64,000 bases of DNA, taken from positions 372,001-436,000 of the forward strand of contig JANQOX010000005.1 in assembly GCA_028285625.1 (NCBI GenBank). Reading direction: 5' to 3'. The stretch comes from Myxococcota bacterium (GTDB taxonomy: Bacteria; Myxococcota_A; UBA9160; UBA6930). The notes under the pieces are model-generated. The model saw nothing but the letters and a program-made list of their open reading frames with translations. It was not told where the DNA came from and searched no databases. Below, in pieces: positions 33,621-42,480 of the stretch. A program made the translations under genes and the position numbers. Within the stretch, counting starts at the first letter, position 1; every line of letters begins with the position of its first letter.

Positions 33621-34478
33621 ATGGCCGTCGAACATGTCCCCGCGAGCACCGACCCGGCGCGCATTGCCGAGATCCTGAAACGCGATGCCGCCGTGGTGGT
33701 CGACCGTCTCGTCGCGCCCGAGATCATGGACCGCGTCCGCGACGAGATGCGCCCTTTCACCGATGCGAACCGGCTCGGGCCAGACGACTTCACCGGGCGC
33801 AATACGAAACGCACGGGTGCGCTGGTGGCGCGCAGCGAGACCGGGCGGAAGCTCGTGATGGACCCGACCGTGCTGGCCACCGCGCGCACGGTGCTCGCGC
33901 ACGCGACGTCGATCCAGCTCCACCTCACGCAAATCATCGCGATCGGGCCAGGCGAGCCGGCCCAGGCGATCCACCGCGACCAGTGGGCCTTCGACTTCTT
34001 CCCGTTCCCGAAGGGCTACGAGGTGCAGTGCAACACCATCTGGGCCATGACCGACTTCACCGAGCACAATGGCGCCACGCGTGTGGTGCCCGGCAGTCAC
34101 CTGCACGACGACAAGCTCCAGTACAAGCTCGAGGATTCGGTGCCCGCCGAGATGGAGAAGGGCTCGGTGCTGATCTACACCGGGGCCGTCTACCACGGCG
34201 GAGGGGCCAATCAGTCCGACGCGATTCGCGAGGGGCTCAACATCACCTACAACGTGAGCTGGCTGCGCCAGGAGGAGAACCAGTACCTCTCGGTGCCCGC
34301 CGGGGTCGCGCGCGAGTTGCCCGAAGACCTGCTGCGGCTGATCGGCTACGCGCGCGGCGCTTACGCGCTGGGCTACATCGATGACCTGCGCGACCCCATC
34401 GAGGCGGTGCGGCCGGATCTCTCGAAGGCCGGCTTCGGCGACCTCGAGTCCGCTCAGTCCCGCCAGCGCGGGCGCTGA
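33621..34478 (+). CDS. Phytanoyl-CoA dioxygenase (PhyH) family Fe(II)/2-oxoglutarate oxygenase, copy 1
   Basis: The 285-residue PhyH-type protein has the metal motif HRDQWAFDF (His-x-Asp), the GATRVVPGSHLHDD strand, the distal His in YTGAVYHGGGANQSD and the following Arg (IREGLNITYNV) for 2-oxoglutarate. The family hydroxylates carbons next to activated or free acids and small molecules. ATG 33621 follows a GAGGAG site. A second member lies two genes downstream with a crotonase between, suggesting hydroxylation plus CoA-thioester chemistry on one substrate. Confidence 0.9.
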   Translation: MAVEHVPASTDPARIAEILKRDAAVVVDRLVAPEIMDRVRDEMRPFTDANRLGPDDFTGRNTKRTGALVARSETGRKLVMDPTVLATARTVLAHATSIQLHLTQIIAIGPGEPAQAIHRDQWAFDFFPFPKGYEVQCNTIWAMTDFTEHNGATRVVPGSHLHDDKLQYKLEDSVPAEMEKGSVLIYTGAVYHGGGANQSDAIREGLNITYNVSWLRQEENQYLSVPAGVARELPEDLLRLIGYARGAYALGYIDDLRDPIEAVRPDLSKAGFGDLESAQSRQRGR

Positions 34479-34523
34479 GCCGCGCGCCGCCCATTCCCGT
34501 CGAACGCCCCAACAGGAGAACCC

Positions 34524-35327
34524 GTGTCCGAACCCGCCGTCCTCGTCGAGAAAGAGGGTCCCGTCCAGACCGTCACGCTGAATCGACCCGAGAAGCGCAA
34601 CGCCGTCAACTGCGAGGTGATGTGCCGCCTCTACGATGCCTGGACGGGTCTCGACGCCGACCCCGAGCTGCGCGTGACGATCCTCACCGGTCGCGGTGAC
34701 ACCTTCTGCGCGGGCATGGACCTCGGCGAGATCGGCAAGTTGCGCAAGGGCGTGGCCGACAACGAGTGGATCGAGCGCGTGATGAAGGAGCCCGAGGTCA
34801 TCTACGGCGCCTGGCTCAAGACCTACCGCCCCGGCAAGCCGGTGATCCTCGCGGCCGAGGGTTTCGCGCGCGCGGGTGGCACCGAGATCCTGCAGGGCAC
34901 CGACATCCGGGTGGCGGGCGAGAGCGCGATGTTCGGCGTGACCGAGGTGCAGCGCGGCCTGTTCCCCATGGCGGGCTCGACGATCCGGCTGCGCCGGCAG
35001 ATCCCCTATGCCATTGCCGCAGAGATGCTGTTGGCCGGCGAGGACCTGCCCGCCGGGCGCGCCTACGACCTGGGCCTGGTGAACCACGTGGTGCCCGACG
35101 GCCAGGCGCTCGCCAAGGCGCGCGAGATCGCCGACCGCATTGCGCGAAACGGCCCGCTGGCGGTGAAGGGCATCCTCGCGACGCTGCGTGAGACCGAAAC
35201 GCTGCCCGAGGCCGAGGCCTTCGCCATCGAGCAGAAGCACGGCATGGCGGTGATGTCCTCCGAGGACGCCGCCGAGGGCCCTCGGGCCTTTCTCGAGAAG
35301 CGCGAGCCCGACTTCAAGGGCCGCTAG
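34524..35327 (+). CDS. Enoyl-CoA hydratase/isomerase (crotonase) family protein
   Basis: The 267-residue protein has the crotonase pattern: LNRPEKRNAVN, the first oxyanion-hole segment GDTFCAGMDLGEIG, and EGFARAGGTEILQGTDIRV with FGVTEVQRGLFPMAG for the second. The usual catalytic Glu of the ...GGGxE motif is represented by GGTEILQ. It acts on CoA thioesters (hydration, isomerisation or hydrolysis). GTG 34524 has an AGGAGA site. It lies between two PhyH dioxygenases. Confidence 0.9.
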   Translation: MSEPAVLVEKEGPVQTVTLNRPEKRNAVNCEVMCRLYDAWTGLDADPELRVTILTGRGDTFCAGMDLGEIGKLRKGVADNEWIERVMKEPEVIYGAWLKTYRPGKPVILAAEGFARAGGTEILQGTDIRVAGESAMFGVTEVQRGLFPMAGSTIRLRRQIPYAIAAEMLLAGEDLPAGRAYDLGLVNHVVPDGQALAKAREIADRIARNGPLAVKGILATLRETETLPEAEAFAIEQKHGMAVMSSEDAAEGPRAFLEKREPDFKGR

Positions 35328-35336
35328 GAGGTGAAC

Positions 35337-36134
35337 GTGGTGGGAAGACCGACCGGACCGGCCCTGGCACGCTTCGTGTCGGACGAAGACCCGGCCCAGG
35401 TGTTCCACGCGCTGGAGCGCGATGGCGCGGTGGTGGTCGAGGGCCTGCTGCCCGAACCGGTCGCGCGCGCGCTGCGCGACGACTTCCAGCCGCACCTCGA
35501 CGCCGTGGCCTGGTGCAACACGGCCGACGGCCTCACGAACGAGTTCTTCGGGCATCAGACCAAGCGGCTGCACGGGCTGCTCGCCCGCTCGCCGCGCTTC
35601 GCCGACGTCGTCGTGCACCCGCTGCTGCGCGCCATGTGCGACCACTTCCTGGCGCCGCGCACGCGCGACTACCGGGTGAGTACTGGCGAGCTGATGGTGC
35701 TCGGCGAAGGGCAGGGCGACCAGCTGCTGCACCGCGACGCCGACTCCTGGTTGCACTTTCCGGAGCCGCGGCCCGAGATCCTGGTGAGCGCCAACTTCGC
35801 CCTCACGGACTTCACCGCCGACAATGGCGCCACCCGCGTCGTCCCCGGCAGCCACCGCTGGTCGCGCGAGCGCAAGCCGCAGGACGACGAGGTCGGCCAG
35901 GCCACCATGCCGCTGGGCTCTGCGCTGCTCTACAGCGGCAACGTGCTTCACGGGGGCGGGTCGAACCAGACCGACGAGGTGCGCATCGGCCTCTACGTCG
36001 GCTACCTGCTGAGCTGGCTGCGTCCGATCGAGAATCACGTGGTGACCAACGGGCTCGAAGCGTTGCGCGCCGCCCCGCCCGAGGCCCAACGCCTGCTGGA
36101 CTTCACCGAGTCCGGCTGGGAGGCGTTCGCCTAG
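35337..36134 (+). CDS. Phytanoyl-CoA dioxygenase (PhyH) family Fe(II)/2-oxoglutarate oxygenase, copy 2
   Basis: The PhyH-type protein (265 residues from GTG 35337) has LLHRDADSWLHF (His-x-Asp), FTADNGATRVVPGSHRW, YSGNVLHGGGSNQTDEVR (distal His and Arg) and LLSWLRPIENHV. It clearly resembles the copy at 33621-34478 in the GATRVVPGSH and HGGG-NQ-D regions but is divergent, so the pair is an old duplication or separate acquisition. AGGAGG (35326-35331) overlaps the crotonase stop and favours GTG 35337 or 35340 over the in-frame GTG 35331. Confidence 0.9.
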   Translation: MVGRPTGPALARFVSDEDPAQVFHALERDGAVVVEGLLPEPVARALRDDFQPHLDAVAWCNTADGLTNEFFGHQTKRLHGLLARSPRFADVVVHPLLRAMCDHFLAPRTRDYRVSTGELMVLGEGQGDQLLHRDADSWLHFPEPRPEILVSANFALTDFTADNGATRVVPGSHRWSRERKPQDDEVGQATMPLGSALLYSGNVLHGGGSNQTDEVRIGLYVGYLLSWLRPIENHVVTNGLEALRAAPPEAQRLLDFTESGWEAFA

Positions 36135-36143
36135 GGCGCGGCC

Positions 36144-36884
36144 ATGACCGACCGCCGGCAGCTCATCGCGATCGGAGGCGTATCCCAGACCAGCAGCCCG
36201 CCGCTGTTCGACTACCTGTTCGAGCAGGCTGCCGCGTCGGCGGGGCGCGATCCCCGGATCGGCTTTCTGCCCACGGCGAGTGCCGACGCCGACGCTCGGG
36301 TGGCGCGCTTCTACGAGCTGCTCGAGGGGCACCCCTGCCGGCCCTCCCACTTCGGGGTCTTCGGCCGCGTCGCCGATCCGGCGGCCTGGGTGGGCGAGCA
36401 GGACGCCGTCATCGTGTCCGGCGGCAACACGCGCAGCATGCTCGCGCTGTGGCGCGAGTGGGGGCTCGACACGCTGCTGCGGGGCGCGTGGCAGGAGGGC
36501 GTGCTGCTCGCGGGATGGAGCGCGGGGGCGATCTGCTGGTTCGACGACGCGCTATGCGATGCCCGGGCCGATCGACTCGATCCCGTGGCCGGCCTGGGGC
36601 TGCTCTCGGGAAGCGCGTGCCCGCACTTCGATGGAGAGCCCGAGCGGCGCCCTACCTATACCGGCCTGGTGGCGAGCGGGGCGATGGCGCCGGGGATCGC
36701 GATCGACGACGGCTGCGCACTTCATGTGCGCGGCACGGTGCCGACGAGCCTGGCGGTCGCCGCACCCGGGGCTTGCGCCTATGCGGTCTCGCCGGATCCC
36801 GGCTCCGAGTCCGGCGCCGCCGTGGTGCCCCTCGACCTGCCCACGAGATCGCTCGTGCCTCGCGGATGCCACCCGTCGGTGTAG
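36144..36884 (+). CDS. Peptidase S51 (dipeptidase E / cyanophycinase-like) family protein
   Basis: The 246-residue protein has the S51 fold signals: LIAIGGVSQT start, VSGGNTRSMLALWREWG, the nucleophile elbow GWSAGAICWF (Ser126) and CPHFDGEPERRP with the probable catalytic His. The family cleaves Asp-containing dipeptides or cyanophycin. It lies 9 nt after the second PhyH gene and is the last gene of the plus-strand run, so it may hydrolyse an amide or aspartyl bond in the same pathway. Confidence 0.87.
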   Translation: MTDRRQLIAIGGVSQTSSPPLFDYLFEQAAASAGRDPRIGFLPTASADADARVARFYELLEGHPCRPSHFGVFGRVADPAAWVGEQDAVIVSGGNTRSMLALWREWGLDTLLRGAWQEGVLLAGWSAGAICWFDDALCDARADRLDPVAGLGLLSGSACPHFDGEPERRPTYTGLVASGAMAPGIAIDDGCALHVRGTVPTSLAVAAPGACAYAVSPDPGSESGAAVVPLDLPTRSLVPRGCHPSV

Positions 36885-36942
36885 GGCACGTGCAGCCCGT
36901 GTGCAGTCCGCGCGCGATCCCAGCGCGGCGCGGCGCGTTTCG

Positions 36943-37111
36943 CGCGCGAAGCGAATGCGCAAGACGCGCGCACTGAAGGGCGAAACCCTCAGCTTCGCGT
37001 GACGTCTGCCGATAGGGGACGCAGCCCGACCGATGGGTCGGGAGCCCCGGATGGCCCAGGTGCGGCGCCGGGATCCCCCGCTCTGCACCCCGGGTGTCGG
37101 TCCAAGGACCG
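36943..37111 (+). promoter_or_regulatory. Potentially structured intergenic leader upstream of the RND efflux operon
   Basis: The 248-bp gap 36885-37132 holds nested inverted repeats. CGCGAAGC (36945-36952) pairs with GCTTCGCG (36992-36999), enclosing TGCGC...GCGCA and AGGG-CGAAA-CCCT. CCCGACC-GATG-GGTCGGG follows at 37025-37042 and CGGTCC-AA-GGACCG at 37098-37111, just before the ribosome site. No coding frame fits. The stems could be leader structure, an operator or chance in GC-rich DNA. Confidence 0.4.
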
Positions 37112-37132
37112 TCGCGGGCAACGAGAGGATCG

Positions 37133-38431
37133 ATGCACCCGAAGCTTCGCAAGTGGCTGCCCGTGTTGGTGCTGGTCGCCGGCGTCCTGGCGACGACCGG
37201 CCTCGTGGCCGTTCGGCCCGCCGCGGACGGTCGACGCCCCGACGTGCAGGCGCCTCTGGTGAAGGTGATGTCGGTCACGCCCGACGCGGTTCGCGTGGAC
37301 GTGCGCGCACAGGGCAACGTCGAGCCGCGCACCGAAGCCGACCTGGTGAGCGAAGTCGCGGGCCGGGTGGTGTGGACCTCGCCCGGCCTCGAGGCAGGCG
37401 GCTTCTTCACGCGCGGCGAAGTGCTCGCGCGCCTCGAAGACGCCGATCACCGCGCCGCCGCCGAGCGAGCCCGGGCCGCGGTCGAACGCGCCGAGAGCCG
37501 GCTTGCGCTGGCCGAGGCCACGCTCGGTCGCCGAAGCCGTTTGAAGGATGCGGGCGCCACCAGCGACGCCGCCTTCGATGAAGCGTCGAGCCACGCCCGC
37601 GTGGCGCAGGCCGACCTTCGCGATGCGCGTGCCGCCCTGGTGCTGGCCGAGCTCGATCTGGCGCGCACGGAGGTCACCGCCCCGTTCGATGGGCGCACCC
37701 GACGGGCCCAGGTGGACGTAGGCCAGTTTCTCACGCGGGGCGCCCCGGTCGCGCGCATCTTCGCCACCGACTACGCAGAGATCCGCCTACCGATCCCGGA
37801 CGACGAACTCGCGTTCCTCGCCGCGGATCCGGCCTGGGGCCCGTCCGACGTAGCGGGCTCCGAGAACGAAGCGACGGGCGCTGAGCGCGATGGATTCGGA
37901 AGCCGCGTTCGCCTGACCGGCCGATATGCGGGCCGAGAGCACACCTGGGAAGGCCGGCTCGTCGGCACCGAGGGCGCGCTCGACCCGAAGACACGGATGC
38001 TGACCGCCGTGGTGCGGGTCGAAGAGCCGTTCGCGGCGGCCGACGCCCCGCTGGCCATGGGCCTGTTCGTCGAAGCGCAGATCGAAGGCCGCGCCTTCGA
38101 GGGGGTCGTGGCGCTGCCGCGTTCGGCGCTTCGCGGGCGCGACGAGGTCGTGGTGGTCGACGCCGAGGACCGCATGCGCATCCGCCAGGTGGAATTGCTG
38201 CGGGTCGATGGCGAGCAGATCTACGTGGCGGCAGGGCTCGAGCCCGGTGAGCGGGTGTGCACCTCGCAGCTCGAGCTGGTGGTCGATGGCATGAACGTCC
38301 GCGTGCTCGAGGCCGCCGAGCCGTCAGGCGCCGCTGGGACGTCAGGCGCCGCTGGGACGTCGCGTGCCGCGGGCGCGTCCCGCGCGGCGGAGGCGCCCGC
38401 CGGGGCGGAGGACGGGGAGGCCCGGTCGTGA
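37133..38431 (+). CDS. RND efflux periplasmic adaptor (membrane fusion protein)
   Basis: The 432-residue protein has one N-terminal membrane anchor (WLPVLVLVAGVLATTGLVAV), a split lipoyl/barrel-sandwich domain (EPRTEADLVSEVAGRV; RTEVTAPFDGRTRRAQVDVG), an alpha-hairpin between (about 100-175) and a beta-barrel plus membrane-proximal end. It links the inner-membrane pump to an outer-membrane channel. ATG 37133 follows a GAGAGG site. The end carries a low-complexity Gly/Ala/Ser tail encoded by an 18-bp tandem repeat. Its stop overlaps the pump start (GTGA). Confidence 0.9.
   Translation: MHPKLRKWLPVLVLVAGVLATTGLVAVRPAADGRRPDVQAPLVKVMSVTPDAVRVDVRAQGNVEPRTEADLVSEVAGRVVWTSPGLEAGGFFTRGEVLARLEDADHRAAAERARAAVERAESRLALAEATLGRRSRLKDAGATSDAAFDEASSHARVAQADLRDARAALVLAELDLARTEVTAPFDGRTRRAQVDVGQFLTRGAPVARIFATDYAEIRLPIPDDELAFLAADPAWGPSDVAGSENEATGAERDGFGSRVRLTGRYAGREHTWEGRLVGTEGALDPKTRMLTAVVRVEEPFAAADAPLAMGLFVEAQIEGRAFEGVVALPRSALRGRDEVVVVDAEDRMRIRQVELLRVDGEQIYVAAGLEPGERVCTSQLELVVDGMNVRVLEAAEPSGAAGTSGAAGTSRAAGASRAAEAPAGAEDGEARS
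38324..38395 (+). repeat. 18-bp in-frame tandem repeat encoding a Gly/Ala/Ser tail
   Basis: Four 18-bp units lie head to tail in the 3' end of the adaptor gene. The first two are identical and the next two diverge. They encode SGAAGT, SGAAGT, SRAAGA and SRAAEA. Unit length is a multiple of three, so copy-number changes would keep the frame open. Confidence 0.8.
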
Positions 38432-41400
38432 GTCGCGCGATCTCGTGGTTCGCCGAGAACCACGTCGCAGCGAACCTGCTGATGGCGCTGTTGCTGGTGG
38501 GCGGCCTGCTCACCCTGCCGATGCTCAAGCAGGAGATGCTTCCCGACATCTCGCTCGAGGTGCTGACCGTCACGGTCGCCTACCCGGGCGCCGCGCCCGA
38601 AGAGGTCGAAGAGGCGATCTGCATCCCGATCGAGCAAGAACTCCAGGGGTTGCCGGGCGTGAAGCGCCTGCGCGCCACCGCGTCCGAGGGCGTGGGTCAG
38701 GTCGTGGTCGAGCTGGTGGCGGGCGAAGACGTGGGGCGCCGCCTGGCCGATGTGCGCGCACGCGTGGACGCGATCACCGGCTTCCCCGAAGCCGCCGAGC
38801 GCCCGATGGTGAGCCAGCTCGAAGCCGGCCTGCAGGTGCTCAACGTCGCGGTTTCGGGCCAGGCCGACGAACACACGCTCAAGCGCATCGGGCAGCAGGT
38901 GCGCGACGGACTGGCCGCGCTCCCCGAGATCACCCAGGTGACGCTCGGGTCCGTGCGCCCCTACGAGGTGAGCATCGAGGTGTCCGAGGACGCCCTGCGG
39001 CGTCACGGACTTCGCTTCGACGACGTGGTCGCGGCGGTTCGCCGATCCAGTGTAGACCTGCCCGGTGGCACGGTTCGCGCCGAGGGCGGCGAGGTGCTGC
39101 TTCGCGCCAAGGGCAAGGCCTACGATCGGAGCGCCTTCGAGCAGATCGCCCTGGTGTCGCGGGCCGATGGCACGCGGCTCACCGTCGGCGACGTCGCCAC
39201 GGTCGTGGACGGCTTCGCCGAGACCGACCAGCGTTCGTACTTCGACGGCGACCCTGCCGTTCTGGTGCAGGTCTCGCGGGTCGGGGACCAGCGCCTGCTC
39301 GACGTCGCGGCGGCGGCCAAGTCGTGGGTGGACGAGGCCCGGGCCCACATGCCCGAGGGCATCTCGCTCACCATCTGGGCCGACACCGCCGACATGCTCG
39401 ACGACCGCATCGGCTCGATGATGCGCAACGCACGCTCGGGCTTCCTGCTGGTGCTGCTGATCCTCGCGCTGTTCCTGCACCTGCGGCTGGCCTTCTGGGT
39501 GGCACTCGGCATCCCCACGGCCTTCCTGGGTTCGATCGCCATCCTCCCGAGCCTGGACATCTCCATCAACTGGATCTCGCTGCTCGGCTTCATCGTCGTG
39601 CTCGGCATCGTGGTGGACGATGCGATCGTGGTGGGCGAGAGCGCCCATACCGAGCAGCAGCGCGCCGCGACCCCGCTCGAAGGGGCGATCCGCGGAGCGA
39701 CGACGCTGGCGGTGCCCGTTTGCTTCGGTGTTCTCACCACGGTGGCGGCCTTTGCGCCCATGCTCTTCCTGCCCGGCGCGATGGGCCGCCTGGTGCTCGC
39801 GCTGCCGGCGGTGGTGATCGCCTGCCTCGTGTTCTCGATGGTCGAAGCCATGCTCATCCTGCCCGCGCACCTGGCCCACCACGCGGGCTCGGCCCGCGAG
39901 CAGGCCCAGGCCGAGCCGCGCGGCTGGCAGCGCATCCAACGCCGTGTGGCGCGAGGCCTCGAAGACGCGACCGAGAACCTCTACCGCCCGGCGCTCGCCC
40001 GCGTTCTCGAGTGGCGCTGGGTGAGCCTGGCCGTGGCCTGCTCGACCCTGCTGTTCACGGGCGGCCTGCTGGCTGGGGGTTGGCTGCGCTTCACCTTCCA
40101 GGAGCCGGTGGAGGGCGACGTGATCGCCGCCGACCTCACCATGGCGCCGGGCACGCCGCGAGAAACGACGCACGCGGCCATGGAGATGCTTGCGCAAGCG
40201 GCGCGCGAGGTGCAGGCCGAGGCCGACGCCGAGAGTGCGTCGGAGGAGAGCATCTTCGCCCACATGCTGACGACCCTCGGCAGCCAGCCCTTCAAGGCGC
40301 GCAGCGGGCCGCTGCCCACCGCGCGCAGTCAGCACCAGGGTGGGGCGCACCTGGCCGAGCTGCAGGTGGAGATGGCACCCCCCGAGCACCGTCACGTGGG
40401 TACGGACGAGATGCAGCGCCGCTGGCGTGAGCGCGTGGGTTCGATCCCGGGAGCCGTCGAGCTCACCTTCGTGAACTCGATGGTGCGCGCCGGCGCGCCC
40501 ATCGAACTCGAGTTGCGCGGCGCCGACCTGCCTTCGCTGCGGCGCGCAGCCGCGGCCGTACGCGCGCGGCTGGGCGAGATCCCGGGTGTCTTCGACGTCG
40601 CCGACTCGTTTCGCGGCGGAAAGCAGGAGCTCGAGTTCCAGGTGCTGCCGTCGGCCGAGACGCTCGGGCTGTCGCTCGCGGACGTGGGACGGCAGGTGCG
40701 ACAGGCGTTCCACGGCGAAGAGGCGCAGACGCTGCAGCGGGGCCGCGACGAGGTGGAGGTGATGGTCCGCTATCCCGCCGACCGGCGGCGCTCGCTCGGC
40801 GACGTCGAGCAGATGTGGCTGCGGGCCCCGGACGGATCCGAGGTGCCCTTCACGCGCGTCGCACGGGCCGAGCTGGGCCGCGGCTTCTCCGCCATCCAGC
40901 GCGTCGACCGCGAGCGCGTGGTGACCGTCACCGCAGACGTCGACGTTACGGTGGGCAACGCGAACGAGATCGTGGCCGACCTGCGCGAGCGTGTGTTGCC
41001 GGACGTGCTTTCTCACTACGCCGGCGTGAAGTTCTCCTTCGAGGGAGAGCAGGCCGAGCAGCGCCAGTTTCTCGCGGCGCTCACCCGCGGCCAGGTGATC
41101 GCCCTGCTCGTGATCTATGCGCTCCTGGCCGTGCCGCTGCGTTCGTACAGTCAGCCCGTGGTGATCATGTCGGCGATCCCCTTCGGTCTGGTGGGCGCGG
41201 CCTGGGGGCACGTGTTCATGGGCTACGACTTCAGCATGTACTCGGTGATCGGGTTCGTTGCACTCTCGGGAGTGGTGGTGAACGCGAGCCTGGTGCTCGT
41301 GGATCACGCCAATCGGCTCCGCGCACGCGGTGTCCCGCTCGAGCAGGCCGTGATCGACGCCGGGGCCGCCCGGCTGCGCGCCATCGTGCTCACCTCGCTC

Positions 41401-41640
41401 ACCACCTTCGCGGGCCTGTCGCCGATGATGCTGGAGAGCAGTCTGTCGGCGCGCTTCATGGTGCCCATGGCCATCTCGCTCGCGTTCGGTGTGCTCTTCG
41501 CGAGCGTGATCACCCTGCTGATCGTTCCCTGCCTGACCGTGGCCCTCGACGACGTCCAGCGCGCCTGGCGCGGCGACGGACAGCAAGTCCCGCGCGACGC
41601 CTTCCGCCCGGCTCCCGCCGCGGGCAGCACCGCCGGCTGA
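38428..41640 (+). CDS. RND-family efflux pump inner-membrane subunit (AcrB/MdtB-like)
   Basis: The 1070-residue protein has RND architecture: first helix SRAISWFAENHVAANLLMAL, large porter domains after helices 1 and 7, and helix 4 VVLGIVVDDAIVVGESAH with the proton-relay Asp397-Asp398. Late helices include SMYSVIGFVALSGVVVNASLV. It exports drugs, metals or lipids by proton exchange, as a trimer with the adaptor encoded just upstream. No outer-membrane channel gene is adjacent. The start GTG 38428 overlaps the adaptor stop. Confidence 0.93.
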   Translation: MSRAISWFAENHVAANLLMALLLVGGLLTLPMLKQEMLPDISLEVLTVTVAYPGAAPEEVEEAICIPIEQELQGLPGVKRLRATASEGVGQVVVELVAGEDVGRRLADVRARVDAITGFPEAAERPMVSQLEAGLQVLNVAVSGQADEHTLKRIGQQVRDGLAALPEITQVTLGSVRPYEVSIEVSEDALRRHGLRFDDVVAAVRRSSVDLPGGTVRAEGGEVLLRAKGKAYDRSAFEQIALVSRADGTRLTVGDVATVVDGFAETDQRSYFDGDPAVLVQVSRVGDQRLLDVAAAAKSWVDEARAHMPEGISLTIWADTADMLDDRIGSMMRNARSGFLLVLLILALFLHLRLAFWVALGIPTAFLGSIAILPSLDISINWISLLGFIVVLGIVVDDAIVVGESAHTEQQRAATPLEGAIRGATTLAVPVCFGVLTTVAAFAPMLFLPGAMGRLVLALPAVVIACLVFSMVEAMLILPAHLAHHAGSAREQAQAEPRGWQRIQRRVARGLEDATENLYRPALARVLEWRWVSLAVACSTLLFTGGLLAGGWLRFTFQEPVEGDVIAADLTMAPGTPRETTHAAMEMLAQAAREVQAEADAESASEESIFAHMLTTLGSQPFKARSGPLPTARSQHQGGAHLAELQVEMAPPEHRHVGTDEMQRRWRERVGSIPGAVELTFVNSMVRAGAPIELELRGADLPSLRRAAAAVRARLGEIPGVFDVADSFRGGKQELEFQVLPSAETLGLSLADVGRQVRQAFHGEEAQTLQRGRDEVEVMVRYPADRRRSLGDVEQMWLRAPDGSEVPFTRVARAELGRGFSAIQRVDRERVVTVTADVDVTVGNANEIVADLRERVLPDVLSHYAGVKFSFEGEQAEQRQFLAALTRGQVIALLVIYALLAVPLRSYSQPVVIMSAIPFGLVGAAWGHVFMGYDFSMYSVIGFVALSGVVVNASLVLVDHANRLRARGVPLEQAVIDAGAARLRAIVLTSLTTFAGLSPMMLESSLSARFMVPMAISLAFGVLFASVITLLIVPCLTVALDDVQRAWRGDGQQVPRDAFRPAPAAGSTAG

Positions 41641-41698
41641 CCCGCACGCCCTGACCGCGCCGTGGCCGGTGGTATCCTCGCGCGAGCGAGGAGGTCCC

Positions 41699-42478
41699 AT
41701 GGCCGCGTCCTACGAGACGCTCGAGTTGCAACGGCGAGGGCCGGTGCTTTCGGTGTGGCTGAATCGGCCCGAGCGGCTGAATGCGATCACCGAGACGATG
41801 CTGCGCGAGATCGGCGACCTGTACCGGTCGCTGGAGACGGACTTCGAGACGCGCGTGGTCGTGCTCGGGGGCCGTGGCCGCGCATTCAGCGCGGGCATGG
41901 ACCTGCGAGCAGGCCCGTCACCCGACTCGCCGGCCAAGGGCCCGCGCGAGCGACGCTGGCAGTCGGGGCTGGGTCGGCGCGCCTGCCGCGCCATCGAAGA
42001 CGCCGAGGTCGTGACCGTGGCGCGCTTGCACGGCCACGTGGTGGGCGGCGGTTCGTGCTTCGCCACCTCTTGCGACTTTCGCATCGCGGCAGAGGGCACG
42101 CTGTTCCGGCTGCCGGAGGTCGAGCTGGGCATCCCGCTCTCGTGGGCCGCCGTGCCCCGGCTGCAGCAGGAGATCGGGGCCGCGCGGACCCGGGAGTACC
42201 TGCTGCTCTGCCGCGACGTCCCGGCTGCGAAGGCCGAGCGCTGGGGGCTGGTGCACGAGGTCGTGGTGCCGGAGGACCTCGACACCGCGGTCGCGCGCTG
42301 GGTCGACGAGATTCTCGACAAGCCCGAGCTGGCCGTGCACATGACCAAGACCCAGCTTCGAGGCTACGCCCGGCGCACCAGCCTGGGCGACGCCACCGAG
42401 ACCGATGCCGACATGATCTCGGTGGCCGCGCGGGTCGGCGCGGCCCAGGAGCGCTTCCGGCCCAAGGGCGAGGACTGA
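41699..42478 (+). CDS. Enoyl-CoA hydratase/isomerase (crotonase) family protein
   Basis: The 259-residue crotonase has SVWLNRPERLNAITETM, GRGRAFSAGMDLRAG (oxyanion hole 1), HGHVVGGGSCFATSCDFRI (oxyanion hole 2) and the LPEVELGIPLSW helix. It acts on an acyl-CoA, most simply as a hydratase of beta-oxidation or side-chain degradation. ATG 41699 has a GAGGAGG site; an upstream in-frame start is less likely. The next gene, a DsbA-like isomerase, begins 2 nt after the stop. Confidence 0.9.
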   Translation: MAASYETLELQRRGPVLSVWLNRPERLNAITETMLREIGDLYRSLETDFETRVVVLGGRGRAFSAGMDLRAGPSPDSPAKGPRERRWQSGLGRRACRAIEDAEVVTVARLHGHVVGGGSCFATSCDFRIAAEGTLFRLPEVELGIPLSWAAVPRLQQEIGAARTREYLLLCRDVPAAKAERWGLVHEVVVPEDLDTAVARWVDEILDKPELAVHMTKTQLRGYARRTSLGDATETDADMISVAARVGAAQERFRPKGED

Positions 42479-42480
42479 CC

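Noticed and set aside
36885..37132. A tRNA or other standard RNA gene in the 248-bp gap
   Set aside because: The stems do not form a cloverleaf with a TPsiC-like arm or a CCA end; kept only as a possible structured leader.
38221..41700. A minus-strand open frame of 1159 codons antisense to the RND pump
   Set aside because: It mirrors the pump's codon pattern, is His/Gln/Arg-rich without hydrophobic segments or motifs, and arises because stops are rare on the opposite strand of GC-rich genes.
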